Source: Oscheius dolichura
Taxonomy: Eukaryota; Nematoda; Chromadorea; Rhabditida; Rhabditidae
NCBI GenBank assembly: GCA_932521035.1
Contig: OW051493.1
Location: forward strand, 9,818,001-9,882,000
Direction: 5' to 3'
DNA: 64,000 bases
The number at the start of each line of letters is the position of its first letter. Positions within the stretch are counted from its first letter, which is position 1. A program made the position numbers and the translations under genes. Positions 53,295 through 64,000 of this stretch are shown here, one piece after another. Below the pieces are notes generated by a model, which did no database searches, was not told the origin of the DNA, and worked only from the letters and a program-made list of their open reading frames with translations.

Positions 53295-56200
53295 GATGGA
53301 TGGTGCCTCATCATCTGGTCCTCGACCATATATCCGGCTAACATCACAGCTAAGAAATGCTACCCGGGACGCCGGTGGGGAGGTTCGGTTCCGGTGTGAA
53401 GCCGTCGGCACTGCTCCACTCAACTTCTCGTAAGTTTTCAAGGTCTTTACAGTACACCATAATAGCGAGGTTCCGCAACGAAAGCAGGATACAAACTGGC
53501 CTTTTTCCGGAGCCAAATTTGTCATTTCTACCCGGTTTGGGACCTCTAACCCCTGACAGTATCCTTCAACCGGGAAAGGTCCTATAGCGATTGTATTCGG
53601 CCCAGTGGCCTATTAGCCATGGACAATCGTTTCGGGACCCTTGTTATAGGGTTCCTGAGCCTTTAAATTTTTCCATAAAACCATTTTCAACGATTTTTGA
53701 AAGTCCCGAAGCGACTGCCCCCGTCCTCCTTCTTGGGTGGGCTATTTCCCTATAAATCGCGTCCCCTTCGCTTCAGAACCCAGATTTTATTTATTGTAAC
53801 GAGTTCCTGGAAATCTAGGATGGGTCTCGAAGCGACTAGAATGGAAATCTCGGCCCGGAACGGCCCCTAGGTGTTCGTTTTGGGACCAGATCTAGATACC
53901 CAGGTTTTTGGCGGGTCCAAGACCTCAAAAACTACAAAAATTGACTCTTCGCTGTTTCCAGATGGCTGAAGAACAATGCCCCCGTGGAGAAATCCCGCCG
54001 TGTCAAGATCAGAACCAAGGAGAACTCTTCCCGGCTGGTCATCTCCGAGTTGGACGTGCTGGACAGTGGCTACTACCAGTGTATTGCCAGCAACACAGCC
54101 GCCTCCGTGAACACCACTTCCATTCTCAGGGTCAGTAATCCCATTTTATACGGAATTTCGCAAGAGAGGACGGGGTAATGAGCAGAGAGAGGGAGAGCCA
54201 GGGAATTGAGTCCTCCCGAATCGAACGGAATTCGTTTGTCTCATTTGGGACCCCGGGATGAGTCATCAGCTGCCTCCTGGCCGTCTATAGCTTTCTCCTT
54301 CTTGAAGTTAATCCTCTATTTTGCCTAAAAATCAAAAAAATCTGGAGAAACCCCGCGAAAAGTCCGAAACGCGCACCTGGGAAAGTTGTTCGCCCGCACC
54401 CGTAAAATCTCGGCAGTTTGGAGATATGATTAGAGCGCGCGTACCGTACCGTAAAAATTGCGCTAATTTAACGTAATTTTAATGTTTTAATGATTTTTTA
54501 ATGGAAAAAGGAGTATATGAAGCATATTTACCGTTTCTGGCCACCACCACTGGGGCCGGGTCGTCTGTCTCGAGGTCTGCTGCTGGGCTGTTTGACTGAT
54601 GAGCCGGCCGGCCCCTGCCCGTCGTCTATCTGGTCTCCCATCACTACTCACTCTTCTCCCTTTCTCCCTTTTCCTCTTTAAACTTTCTACTTTCCAAACT
54701 CTTCAAGACACTTTTTCTATATTTTCAACTACAAAAGAGAACCCCTCCCAGCCCGCCATAGATCAAAGGAAAGCCGGGAAAATGGCAATCCGCGGTTTTA
54801 TCGATAAACAACTGACTCTGCCGGGAAGCTTTGGAGACAGAGAAGAAAGCGCCTGATATCATTAATCTTGGAAGAACAAGTGGAACCCCGCCTATAGGGA
54901 GGCACAAGGGCTCCCAGTGGTCTGCCTTGAGCTGTTCTCCCCTCCTTTCTTCCTTTGTCCAGTTTTCTGGCTTCTGCACCCGTAGGATCTCGGCAGAGTG
55001 TGGCTTTGACCTTGGGGTCGCTTTGAATCAAAAGAAGGTCCAATTGCCGAGATTGTACGGGTGCGGGCGCCTGAAAAGGTCCTCCAGGCCGGAGATAGGT
55101 CATAAATTTGCCTTTTTCTTTTTTCCCCTTTCTTTTCTGTCCAGGGACAGTACAAGAGATTCTGGTTTACGGTAGCGCTATCACCCGTAAACAACTTTTG
55201 TAACTTTCGAAACATAAGATTACCGTACCCTGAAAGCCGTCGCACGCGATCCTTACGTAAACCGCCAGCTAAAAACCTGCACAACAAGGCTCTGTCGTCC
55301 CTCCGAGACTCCACACGTGCTGTACCATCTGTCCTGCCCACTTTTTGCCCTTACCGAGTTCTTTTAAATCTCGGCCCAGCTGGATAAGGGCACAGGGAGG
55401 GCGCGCCGGTTGGAGGACGAGGTGGCGTGTCTCAAATCCTCCCTGTTGCATAATATCCCCTGCCCCCCTCTAGGGGTTACTGTATCCTATGCCCCCTCCA
55501 CTTTCAGGAGTAGGGTACCCCTTCTTGCCAGCCCTGTCTCCCTGCAAGGTGGCTCATTATCTCATTCCTTCTCTCTCGCTCCGGGGTTAAAAAGATAAGG
55601 GGGATTAGGAGATCGGCGACAGGGGAACGGTTCCCCTCTCTCCCTGCCCTGCCCGGCCTTATCTACCCCCAGTTCCCCTCGTCCCAGGGGCCATCGATCC
55701 CCTCCTTATCAGGAGAGAAGCACCCCTGCTTCCTAACAGGACTCCACATGAATATTTATGACCGCCACCGACTGTCAAAACAGCCTTTCACTCATTATGG
55801 CCGGGGGCCGGCGGAGGGAAAGCTTTACTTTTGCCTTTTTGACTCAATTTCGTCCCTATTGTTATCATTTTAGAGCTTATTTTCATATAATTTGTCCGTA
55901 TTTTTGGCTAAACATGGAGAAAAAAGGCCCTAAACCCGTAGTTTTGCAGAAAAGTCCGCGCTTTGGGTCCTAGGGCGCCTTCCCGCCTGTTTTCTCTTAA
56001 TTTTCGGAAAATTACGGCATTTCTACCCATTGTAATGAAGACAAGGCCCAGGCTTATCCATATGGTGTAGAAAAAATAGTCAAAAAAACCGCGAAAACTG
56101 AATTTTTGCGAAAACTTGGTCCCTAGGCGCCCTAACATCAATTTGTTCTCATTTTTGGAAATTTACCCCATTTTTCTCCATTAGACATATTGTGTATAGT

Positions 56201-59200
56201 ATTTTAATGTGCTATATGCTTAATTTGGGGGGGGGGGTTAATAATATGTAGGTAATAGATATTTTTATAGAAAAGCCCGCGCTTTGGGAGCCTAGGGCGC
56301 CTTCCAGCCGGTATCCCCTTTTTTGGCGGGATCAGTGGGTTTCTAGTGGAAATTAAAACAAAAATGGCAAATTTAAAGTACTGCAATAAGGCAAAAAATC
56401 ATGAGAATAATATTCCCGTGCATGTGTCCGACCACGGGGGTGTGGTGGTGGCGGAGCCCCTCCGGTGATTTACGGGTGGTCCGGGTTGCCAGATGAGAGA
56501 CAGAGAGCGAGGAGGAAATGGAACCCCTTCGCAACATTTCGGTCTCCCCTTCCTCTTTTTTTTCTATTTTTATTAATATCTCTTCTTAATTTTATAAATA
56601 ATAACAGGAGGGAGATATATTTAAATGCCCCCCTCGGTCTGTCATTATGCCCCCCTCTATATGTCGAACAAGAGAAGAGGGATCTGTTTCTGAGTGAGTG
56701 CCATCTGCGTCGATCCATCTCCCCCTACCCTGCCTCCTCGCCGTATCTCGCACAGTCTCATCCGTCAACGGGGCCGACCTCCCCTCCCCCCGTCTCCTCG
56801 TCTCCTCTTCCCCGGGCCCCCTCTAAACAATCTCTCTCGGGTCATTTGTCTCCCGACCCCTAGCCGGCCTCTTATGACATTTTCATTGGCTTGTCTTCCT
56901 TCAATTGGTTTCAAGAGTTGCTCACCAGATCCGGGCCAGTATGGCGCATTTTCCGGGGAAATGGGCCCTGTAGACTAATTACAGTATGGCGAATATTATA
57001 GAATTGGAAAATAAGATTTGCGCTTTTTCGCTGCACAAGTTCTCTAATGTTTGGCATACTGTAAATTGGTATAATGGGCCATTTGTACGAAAAAAGCGCA
57101 AGCCTGGCACTCCTGCACCAGAAATGCGCAAGGCTGGGAGTCCTGCACTGAAAAAGCGCCTTACTGGCCCCGTCCCGGTTTTAAGCATTTCCTAGGCACT
57201 TTTTTTGCTCTGAAACCCTTTTTTCCTCAAATATAGTTTTTTTTACTTGCTGTAGTGGCCAACTGGTCATAGCTCCTAGCTTCCGAGATTCTACGGGTGC
57301 AGCGGCACAATAAACGAATCCCTGCCTCCCTTTCCCCATTCCCGTCCCAATAAATCATCCTGGTATTGTTCATCTTCTTCCCCCAGCCGCCATTTCCCTT
57401 CTCCTGCATGTGTGACTTGTTACGTTCTTTTCACAATTCTCTATTCTATTGTTCTCTGTCCGTTTAGCCATCCGTCTGACTAGTCGTCCTGTCCCGCCCG
57501 TCGTCGTCTTTATCGCAGTACCCGTACTTTTCTCCCAGGGCGGTCCTTCCCGGTCTAATCAAATCAATATGACCCCTTTTAATTAGAGAAGCGGGAGGAC
57601 GAGAGACCGGCACTCTCCTCATTTATCAGCCTCTCTCTCTCTCATTACTGGTCATCCCGCTCCGTCCCCCTCGGTTTTTTAGCCCAGCTGATATCTTTGA
57701 CCAGTAGTTATTCTCCTTATCTCTGTCTGAACTACTTATTTGCTCCCGGAACTCGCTCCCTTCTCTGGAAATTGGGCTTTGCCAATATTTTTGCATTTTG
57801 AACCGTTAGGAATAAAAGCAAAAGAGTTGTGCTGCAATAGGGAATCGAACTGGGGTTGCCTGGATTTGTAATCCGGACGCTTACCGACTGCGCCATGGAG
57901 ACACAGAGAATGGCAGGTGCAAAGAACGTGAAATTCGTCCTAGTCTTATTTTTTTGGTTCCCCAGTACCAATTGGTGCATTTCCTCCCCCTCTACTGTCT
58001 CTCTTGACTAATTCCCATGCATATCGAAGTCTTCCCAGCCTCTTCCCGGGCGTGTCTTCTCCTTGTCGGCCGACTTTCCGACTAGGCGAGTCATGCTCTC
58101 TCCGAGGTCACTCTACTCCCTAGTCTCTTTGTATTTTGATTGACAGCCGCCATATGGCGGCTTCTGTTGCTTTCTGGCCTCGTCTATCTCTCTCTGTACA
58201 CAGACATATTTGGCAAGCTTGCAAACGAGAGAAAGAGAGGGAGGTTCCCCTCGAATATTTCATCTTTAATTGGCCATTTTGTCCCTTCTCTCGTCTCCAT
58301 ATTCATCCCATGGTTTTGTCCCATTATCACCCAGCATTAGCCTCATTTGTGGGTTTTCCCTCCGCCTCAAATGACCTTTGTTAGCGACTGTTTTGGCGCG
58401 TTTTTTAGGCTAAAAAACTCTTTAAAACTATGGTTTTTTTCAGGTGAATAATGTACCAGACGCGGTGCTGAAGAACAGGAAAGGAGGCAAGACACAGTCG
58501 CTAGAGGACTACGAAGATTACGAGGTGAGTGGGGGACCACCCAGGGCGCGGGGCAGGGGAGGGCGGGGTTTTTTGCACTTTAAACCATAAACAAGCTCAA
58601 AACAAGACATTAAACTATTCTAAATAGTGCAGTAACCAAATTTGGCGGTTCAGGGGTTCCACCCCATAGCGGGCCACCGACCATCCCTGGTGGCTTGGGC
58701 CCCGAGGAACCCTGGGCCATAAAATCTCGGGAGGCGGGCCTTTTGAGCTAAAAATTAAACATTGAAGTAGATGGGAAGGTTCCTAACACGATAACAATGA
58801 AATACAGTAGTCCTGGACAGTATTGAACCCGGGAAGACCCCTTGTCCCCAGTCCATAGCGCGCTACCGTTCTCTCCCTGGACCTGCCACGCTCCCGGGGA
58901 TCATAAAGCCCTAAATTCAAATATTGAACACTGGCAATTGGGGTGCTGACTTCTTGACATGATAGCCTACATTTTTCTATATACAGTAACCCATATGCCT
59001 TGTCCTGGAGCGGAAGAAAAGCGCGGGAAGGCGAGTTCCCGTCATGGTGGTCCCGAATCCCCCCGCTGCCCCTCGTCGGCCGGGGTCATTAGGCTCCGCC
59101 CCTGAGAAATCCCTTTTACAGCCGGTTACAGGGCCATGTTTCTATTAAAAACACCTTTAATCTGTTATTAAAACTCTGGTATTTCCTGAAAAAAGGCAGG

Positions 59201-62200
59201 AAGGCCTTCCGATCAGGGAGGTCCAACCTTCCCTGGTCTTTGGCACTGGGAAATCCCCTCCCAGGCTACGTTTTCCTCCCTTTTCTCCCATTTTTTGCTA
59301 TTTTCTAGTTAAAAAGCTCTTGTTGAATCCGTTTAATTTGCAGTTAATGGATCGTGGCCGACTGCCAGACGAGGAGGATGCTGACCTCTATCGCGTGCCG
59401 AATGACGCCGCCGGCCATGGTTACATACCCTCGGGGACGAATGAGCGATGGCTCGACGGAGTCAAGGTACTGCCCTCCCTCTTCTTATATTTATACCGTA
59501 ATCTTTAGTACAAAGTGGGGGACTGTGTCTCCTACCGGGGCGAGGCCTGCCGCCAATATCTCTCCGGCCGTCATATTATGTTGACCAGCGACAATCGAGA
59601 GGATATGTATGATATTGGTGGGTTACTGTACCCCTAGACCTTTAATTTTATCTCTATGTTTAGATAGAAACATCAAAGCGGCTATGATATTCCTTCATAA
59701 TTTCCCAAATGTCTCCCAGCAGTGTCGACAGATCTCCCAAGCCGTTGCCTGCTACCATATGTATAAGGTTGGTTTTAAAGTATTCAGAATTTTCTGCTGA
59801 TTACGAATAACTAATTTAAAAAATTTGAAAATAACAAAACATGGAAGAAAAATGCATCTAACGTTCAAAATTCGTTTTCGGCGAATTTCGTTTAACGCGC
59901 TCCAAGCAACGGTCGCCTGCTGTTTACGCGCATTGGTGCGCACTTATTGTAGTCCAGAAAATGGGGTTTATTGGATTTTCTTCCATTTTAAATTAATTTT
60001 TAATGGATTTTTCAGGTCTGTGACCCGATTTCTTCAAGCGGAAGCCGGCAGGCTCTCACCATCTGCAAGAGGGACTGCGACCGGATACAGAAGGATGTCT
60101 GCCCCCAGGAAATGGAGCTGGCCGGGCAGCACGAGCTGATCGGCGATGGCCCCAAGGCCCTGTTCCCTTCCTGCCCGGCCCTGCCCCAGTCGTCGCACTG
60201 TATCCCCGTCCTGGAGACGGAGCTGCCCACCTCGTCGGAAGTCCCCAAGCCCCAGTGGTGTTATACCAACACGGGAACCACCTACGAGGGAACAATCGCG
60301 ACGACGATCAGCGGGAAGTCGTGTATGAGATGGGAGGAAAGCACCAGCCGGGACTACAACACCCACCGGTATCCGGAGCTGAGGAAGGCGAAGAATTACT
60401 GCCGAAATCCGGGAGGCAAAAAAACCCGGCCGTGGTGTTTTTCCCAGCCGATGGGACAAGAAGAATACTGCGAGGTTCAACCCTGCCCCAAAGAATTGTA
60501 CCCGGCTAATGAACGCCCCCGGGATAATGGTATTTCCGTGAGTTTTTATCATTATTTTCTTGAGCATTTGGTTTTAAAAAATGGGAAATTTTTTTCTGAA
60601 CATTGTGCACTAAAAATAAATATGGAAAAAATAGCAAAAAATGGAGAAAAATTATGTGAAACTGGGTTTTTGAATTTCGTCCAACGCGGCAGTATAAATT
60701 ACGCCAGTCAAAATTGCGGGAAAAAGGATTTTTGAATATTTTCTCTAAAAATTAGCTCTTTCCCGCCATTTTTATAGATTTTTTTCTCATTTTGTTCTCA
60801 TTTTTCAATTTTATAATTTTAGGCAACGGATTCTGTAGCGAATATGTGGGATTCGTTGACGCCGCAATGGCAATACGGGGTAATGATTGGCGGAGTGTCG
60901 CTCTTCATCCTGTTGATATTCCTCATTTGTTGTCTCTGTTGTTGCCGGGCGAAGAAAAAGAAGGGAAAGAGCCGAGGAGTCGGAGGAACAGGCGCCAACC
61001 ATATGTCCGCCCCTCCCAGTATTGTTAACAGGTAAGCAGGTCCCACCACGATTTCATGGTTACCGTAATATTTACAGTGGTGTGAATTCTGCCTACTATC
61101 GGAAATTGAACGGGACCTCTACGCCGATTGTGGGCCGGGGTGGCCCGGCCGGACCGATGGAAATGGCTCACCTCCTCCCGAATCAGATGGGCATTCCGCC
61201 ACCCTACCCGGATCAGTTCCGCCAGCAACAAGAAATGATGCAGGAGCCGTATACTGTAATGAGCATACCACCCAACCAGCTGCAGAGGGGCCAAGTCATC
61301 GGAGAGGGACAGTTCGGAATTGTCTACTCGGCACTCTGGACAGGAGCACAGATTAATGGAGAGCCGATGCAGGTGAGGGGACTTTAAAACCCTTTTTGGG
61401 GGCACCCTTAAGGTCTCGGCAGGAAAAATGATTGAATTCCACGATCGCGCGCCTTCAAGCCGTTTTCCTGCCGAGTTTTTACGGGTGCGGGGGCGCGTCG
61501 TCCAAAATGCTCCTTTTTGGCTGGATTTTGGTCACCGGTCAAAAAATACCGTAACCTGGATATTTTCTAATTTTCCCCTCTTTCAGGTAGCCATCAAATC
61601 GGTGAGGATCGACCCAACAAATGCTGACCGCGCCAGTTTGGAGGAAGAAGTCCGGACGGTTGCCGCCTTCGACCATCCCCACATCGTCAAACTTCTCGGC
61701 GTCTGCTACTGGAACAATACGCAAATGTCCGCGATTTTTGAATTTATGGTTCACGGAGATTTGTACGAATTCCTCCGGCTGCGGGACCCGGGTTCCCATG
61801 CGGATAATCTCCTTAACGATAACGAAGAATTCATGCGGATAGCTACCCAAATAGCCTACGGTATGGAATACCTCGCCTCGATGAACTTCACCCATCGGGA
61901 CCTGTCCACCCGGAACTGCCTCGTCTGGGACAATCACATGATTAAAATAGCCACCTTCCCCCTGATGAAGGACTGCCACCGAGATGATTATTACCGTATG
62001 CCACACAGGAGCTGGATGCCCGTCCGGTGGATGTCCAAGGAGAATTTGGAACAGGGTAGCTTTACCGAAGCTTCGGACGTCTGGTCTTTTGGGGTGACGT
62101 TGTGGGAGATTTGGAGCTATGGCCGGCAGCCGTACGAGGGCAACACACCCCAGCAGGTCATCGAATACATTGCCAATCGGAATCTCCTGGAATGCCCGCC

Positions 62201-62727
62201 AAACTGTCCGACGAAGATCTACAGCCTGATGGTCGAATGCTGGCACGAGAATCCGGATCGCCGGCCGACGTTTCAAGAACTCCATGGACGCCTACAGGCT
62301 TGGAGTGTGGCGAGTCCGGCTCATTCTATCCTGAATCCCGCGAGGAATAGCAACAGCTCACAGAGTGGTTAGTTTTAAACCATTTTCCCCCGCCGCTGCA
62401 CCCGTAAAATATCGGCTGCTGGGGAGTATTGGGTTTTGGGCGCGCACCTTTCGCTGCCCCGCAACTGCCGAGAGTTTACGGGTGCGGTCGCAAGCCGGAA
62501 AGTCTTTCCCTTACGGGTGCGGACTCAAAAAACTTCATTTTTTCTGTATAATAATGAGAAATTTAGGTTCTTCAATGTCTGGTAGAGGTCCCCAAAAGGC
62601 GCTGGGAGTCTCCTCCACCCGCCAGCCCTACAATCCCCGGGGCGGCCGCCGCCTAGAAGACGCTAGTCCCCTAATGAGAAGAGAAGGAAACTACACCTAT
62701 AGTGAGGATGACGTCGAATCGGATTAG
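53295..62727 (+). CDS. cam-1: ROR-family receptor tyrosine kinase (CAM-1 type), DFG lost
   Basis: Wnt-binding receptor of neurons and muscle in nematodes. Exons 53295-53429, 53962-54130, 58444-58524, 59344-59466, 59509-59617, 59664-59767, 60016-60537, 60823-61031, 61078-61372, 61587-62367 and 62567-62727 close in frame: 895 residues from the Met at 53296, the true N-terminus being upstream. Order: Ig domain ([19 protein letters not shown] to [11 protein letters not shown]), cysteine-rich Frizzled-like domain ([17 protein letters not shown] to CKRDCDR), Kringle ([11 protein letters not shown] to YCEVQPC, about 322-397), transmembrane helix (about 432-455), kinase from about 552. The kinase has GEGQFG, VAIK and HRDLSTRN, but DFG is ATF ([10 protein letters not shown]), so magnesium binding should fail and the kinase be inactive. 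The tail is short (about 60 residues after the kinase). The 4.3-kb intron after the Ig domain and several later ones carry repeats. Confidence 0.95.
54393..54416 (+). repeat. Family C arm, solitary
   Basis: CGCACCCGTAAAATCTCGGC in the long ROR intron; no partner within 500 bases. Confidence 0.55.
54973..55066. repeat. Family C hairpin
   Basis: CTGCACCCGTAGGATCTCGG and TGCCGAGATTGTACGGGTGC in the long ROR intron. Confidence 0.7.
56932..57175. repeat. Family A inverted repeat
   Basis: GGGCCAGTATGGCGCATTTT, ACTAATTACAGTATGGCG, GATTTGCGCTTTTTCGCTGC, then reversed arms to AAAAGCGCCTTACTGGCCC. In the long ROR intron. Confidence 0.7.
57278..57302 (-). repeat. Family C arm, solitary
   Basis: CTTCCGAGATTCTACGGGTG, one mutated arm only. 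Confidence 0.5.
57832..57902 (-). other. tRNA-like pseudogene
   Basis: On the minus strand: TGGCGCAGTCGGTAAGCG (A box, D-arm), anticodon arm CCGGA TTACAAA TCCAG (anticodon position ACA) and GTTCGATTCC (B box). The T-stem (CCCAG/CCCTA) and the acceptor halves (GTCTCCA/TTGCAGC) do not pair, so it is unlikely to be charged. It is antisense within the long ROR intron. Confidence 0.5.
59768..59960 (+). repeat. Family B dispersed repeat
   Basis: Full copy starting within a few bases of the donor site of the exon ending at 59767. ATTCAGAATTTTCTGCTGAT to CCAAGCAACGGTCGCCTGC and GCGCATTGGTGCGC. Confidence 0.7.
60560..60700 (+). repeat. Family B fragment, diverged
   Basis: TTCTGAACATTGTGCACTAA, ATGGAGAAAAATTATG and GAATTTCGTCCAACGCGGC, in the ROR intron before the transmembrane exon. 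Confidence 0.45.
61406..61497. repeat. Family C hairpin
   Basis: GGCACCCTTAAGGTCTCGGC and CTGCCGAGTTTTTACGGGTG in the intron that splits the kinase domain. Confidence 0.65.
62392..62525. repeat. Family C, three arms
   Basis: CTGCACCCGTAAAATATCGG, then CTGCCGAGAGTTTACGGGTG, then a third partial TTACGGGTGCGGAC, in the last ROR intron. Confidence 0.65.
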
Positions 62728-63321
62728 CTTTCTTTCCCAATTTTATATTTATTTTTTCCCCTCAAATATAATTAATTACGGGTTTTTCTCTCTACAATCT
62801 TCATTCGTTTTTGTGTCACTCGTGACAGGGTTTTCGCCGCTCTCTATCTGTATTTATATTTATTGTCTTCCTCGTCTTTTTTTCATATTAAAATGCAGCA
62901 AATATTAGGTGAATTCAAAAAGAGCTTCTTTCCTTCTTTATTCTCTCCCTTTTTGCCTATATATTGACTTGATAACTGTGATTTTTCTCTTCCTTTCTCT
63001 CTCTCCCTGACCACATTGCTAATATTGAAAACTGTCAATGTTCTCAAAATACGATTTATATATTGAAAATACAGTCATTCTTTCATATTTTTTCTGCCAA
63101 TGATAAAGATTTTCTCATTAGCTTTTTGTCTAAAAATTGAAAAAATACAGCAGAGAAGCAGAAAAGTCGAAGCAGACGAAGAAAAGTTCGGATAACTAGT
63201 ATAGAATTTACTGCCTTTTAACTGAAATATCTCCACGAGATAGCCCTTGATCTATTCTACATCCCAGTCTTTAAACGTCCGAAAATGGTCCATAAATGGC
63301 CGAGCTATAAAAAAGCAAAAA
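62728..63321. other. ROR 3' UTR and intergenic
   Basis: T-rich 3' UTR with no other feature; no clear AATAAA, but ATTAAA at about 62886 could serve. Confidence 0.4.
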
Positions 63322-63388
63322 GGTCGCGGTGGGGATCGAACCCGCGATGCCCGGGCCTGGCCTCCGGCCAAGTATGAGCGCCGCGACC
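63322..63388 (-). ncRNA. Small Pol III-like RNA element (67 nt)
   Basis: On the minus strand a perfect 8-bp closing stem (GGTCGCGG and CCGCGACC) encloses a B-box T-arm (GCGGG TTCGATC CCCAC) and is followed by TTTTT, a Pol III stop. An anticodon-like arm CTTGG CCGGAGG CCAGG gives GGA at the anticodon position, but only nine bases stand where the D-arm should be. Alternatively, the middle part TACTTGGCCGGAGGCC resembles the 3' part of 5S rRNA. So it is a D-armless tRNA-like RNA or a 5S/tRNA hybrid; expression is unknown. Confidence 0.45.
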
Positions 63389-63650
63389 TTTTTCTTAGGG
63401 TTTTGTCCCTGTGACACATTTAGAGACCGAGTAACGTCAACAAAGTGCCAGAAAACGAAGTTCCTCAAAGTCGGAGGCGAACCAAAAGTCGGAACATACA
63501 AGGAACGAGAAGAAAACGACAAACTAAAAACAACCGCCGAGACATCCGTGCCGGCTAGAATACGGCTAGCCGACACTTTTCCATGATCTCGTATCGGATG
63601 ACCTTTTTCTAAAGACAACCGTTGTTTAAATATTTAAAAAGAAGGCAACC

Positions 63651-63960
63651 TGCATGAGCGTCTCCTTATAGATCTTGATTGGGAGAGTCTGACCATTGGC
63701 CACCAAGATGCTCTCGTTGTTGCCATTCAACTTCTTGAGAGTTATCGTTGAACCACTGGTATTCGTGCAGTCAGCGGTTGCCTTTTGGCTGGTCTTTCCG
63801 ATCCATGGCGGAGTGAAGGTAAATCCGTCGGCCTTGGCTTCGTCGAAAGAAATCGTCGGGACTGTAGGCGGCGGCAACGGACGGTAGAGGCGGCAGCGGT
63901 TGTGGACTGCGACGGACGGGCCAGTCCGCGGGCAGACATCAGTGAGAATGAAGATTTTTA
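63651..63960 (-). CDS. Partial unrecognised gene at window edge
   Basis: An open minus-strand exon runs from near the window end to a donor (CTCATGCAG then GTTGCC at about 63651). It encodes YRPLPPPTVPTISFDEAKAD, GFTFTPPWIGKTSQ, STITLKKLNGNNES and VANGQTLPIKIYKETLMQ. The family is not recognised; its beta-strand-like Thr/Ser/Asn pattern suggests a secreted or adhesive domain. A following exon may start at about 63614 (acceptor CTTTAG). The frame and the upstream part cannot be settled because the window ends. Confidence 0.35.
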
Positions 63961-64000
63961 TTTCTTCTTGTAAATTCCTGATCCACGTTTACAGGATTTT

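Noticed and set aside
57832..57902. Functional tRNA gene
   Set aside because: A and B boxes are present, but the T-stem and acceptor stem do not pair, so it is listed as tRNA-like only.
63626..63877. Major sperm protein domain at the window end
   Set aside because: First impression only; none of the MSP landmarks is present, so the exon is left unassigned.

Overview
This window reads as nuclear DNA of a nematode. The evidence is a cuticle collagen with the usual N-terminal membrane anchor and Gly-X-Y blocks, introns of about 35-60 bases ending TTTCAG or TTCCAG, and several genes with an acceptor-like TTTCAG or TTGCAG only 2-11 bases before the ATG, as expected for spliced-leader trans-splicing. 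Many introns and intergenic stretches carry copies of a few short repeat families. I cannot place the species. Exon models were built by hand from splice consensus, reading phase and family similarity; where I say the phases close, consecutive exon ends and starts add up to an unbroken frame.

4-14 kb: a KCTD/BTB protein; a very small LDL-receptor-like membrane protein with one LDLa repeat and an FxNPxY tail motif; a peroxisomal (SKL-ending) 4-coumarate-CoA-ligase-like acyl-CoA synthetase on the minus strand; an aspartic-protease-like gene that has lost both DTG motifs. 14-26.4 kb: cuticle collagen, cathepsin-B-like protease, a secreted Gly-rich protein (minus), sulfide:quinone oxidoreductase (minus), the end of an unknown gene (minus), SKP1, and an intronless low-complexity protein with a CaaX end (minus).

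26.5-30.3 kb: a compact cluster of one matrix-metalloproteinase-like gene and four TIMP (netrin-domain) genes or remnants. Only one TIMP copy reads cleanly; the four share a nearly identical TATA promoter. 30.9-34.9 kb: a complete seven-exon DHCR24 (delta-24 sterol reductase) on the minus strand. Its 1.7-kb intron holds a complete AT-rich ADP/ATP carrier gene on the plus strand, and another intron holds a broken piece of the collagen gene. 36.5-39.1 kb: an intronless broken ORF and an AT-rich eleven-exon RluA-type pseudouridine-synthase-like gene on the minus strand.

39-63 kb: long non-coding tracts and repeats, then a ROR-family receptor tyrosine kinase (Ig, Frizzled-like CRD, Kringle, TM, kinase; nematode CAM-1 type) spread over at least 9.4 kb and perhaps 15.6 kb. 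Its kinase DFG is replaced by ATF. The last kilobase has a small Pol III-like RNA element and one exon of an unrecognised minus-strand gene cut by the window edge.

Two themes recur. Several enzyme-family genes have lost canonical catalytic residues (aspartic protease, MMP, pseudouridine synthase, ROR kinase). Short hairpin-forming repeats sit in introns, and in one case seem to supply the C-terminus of a protein.
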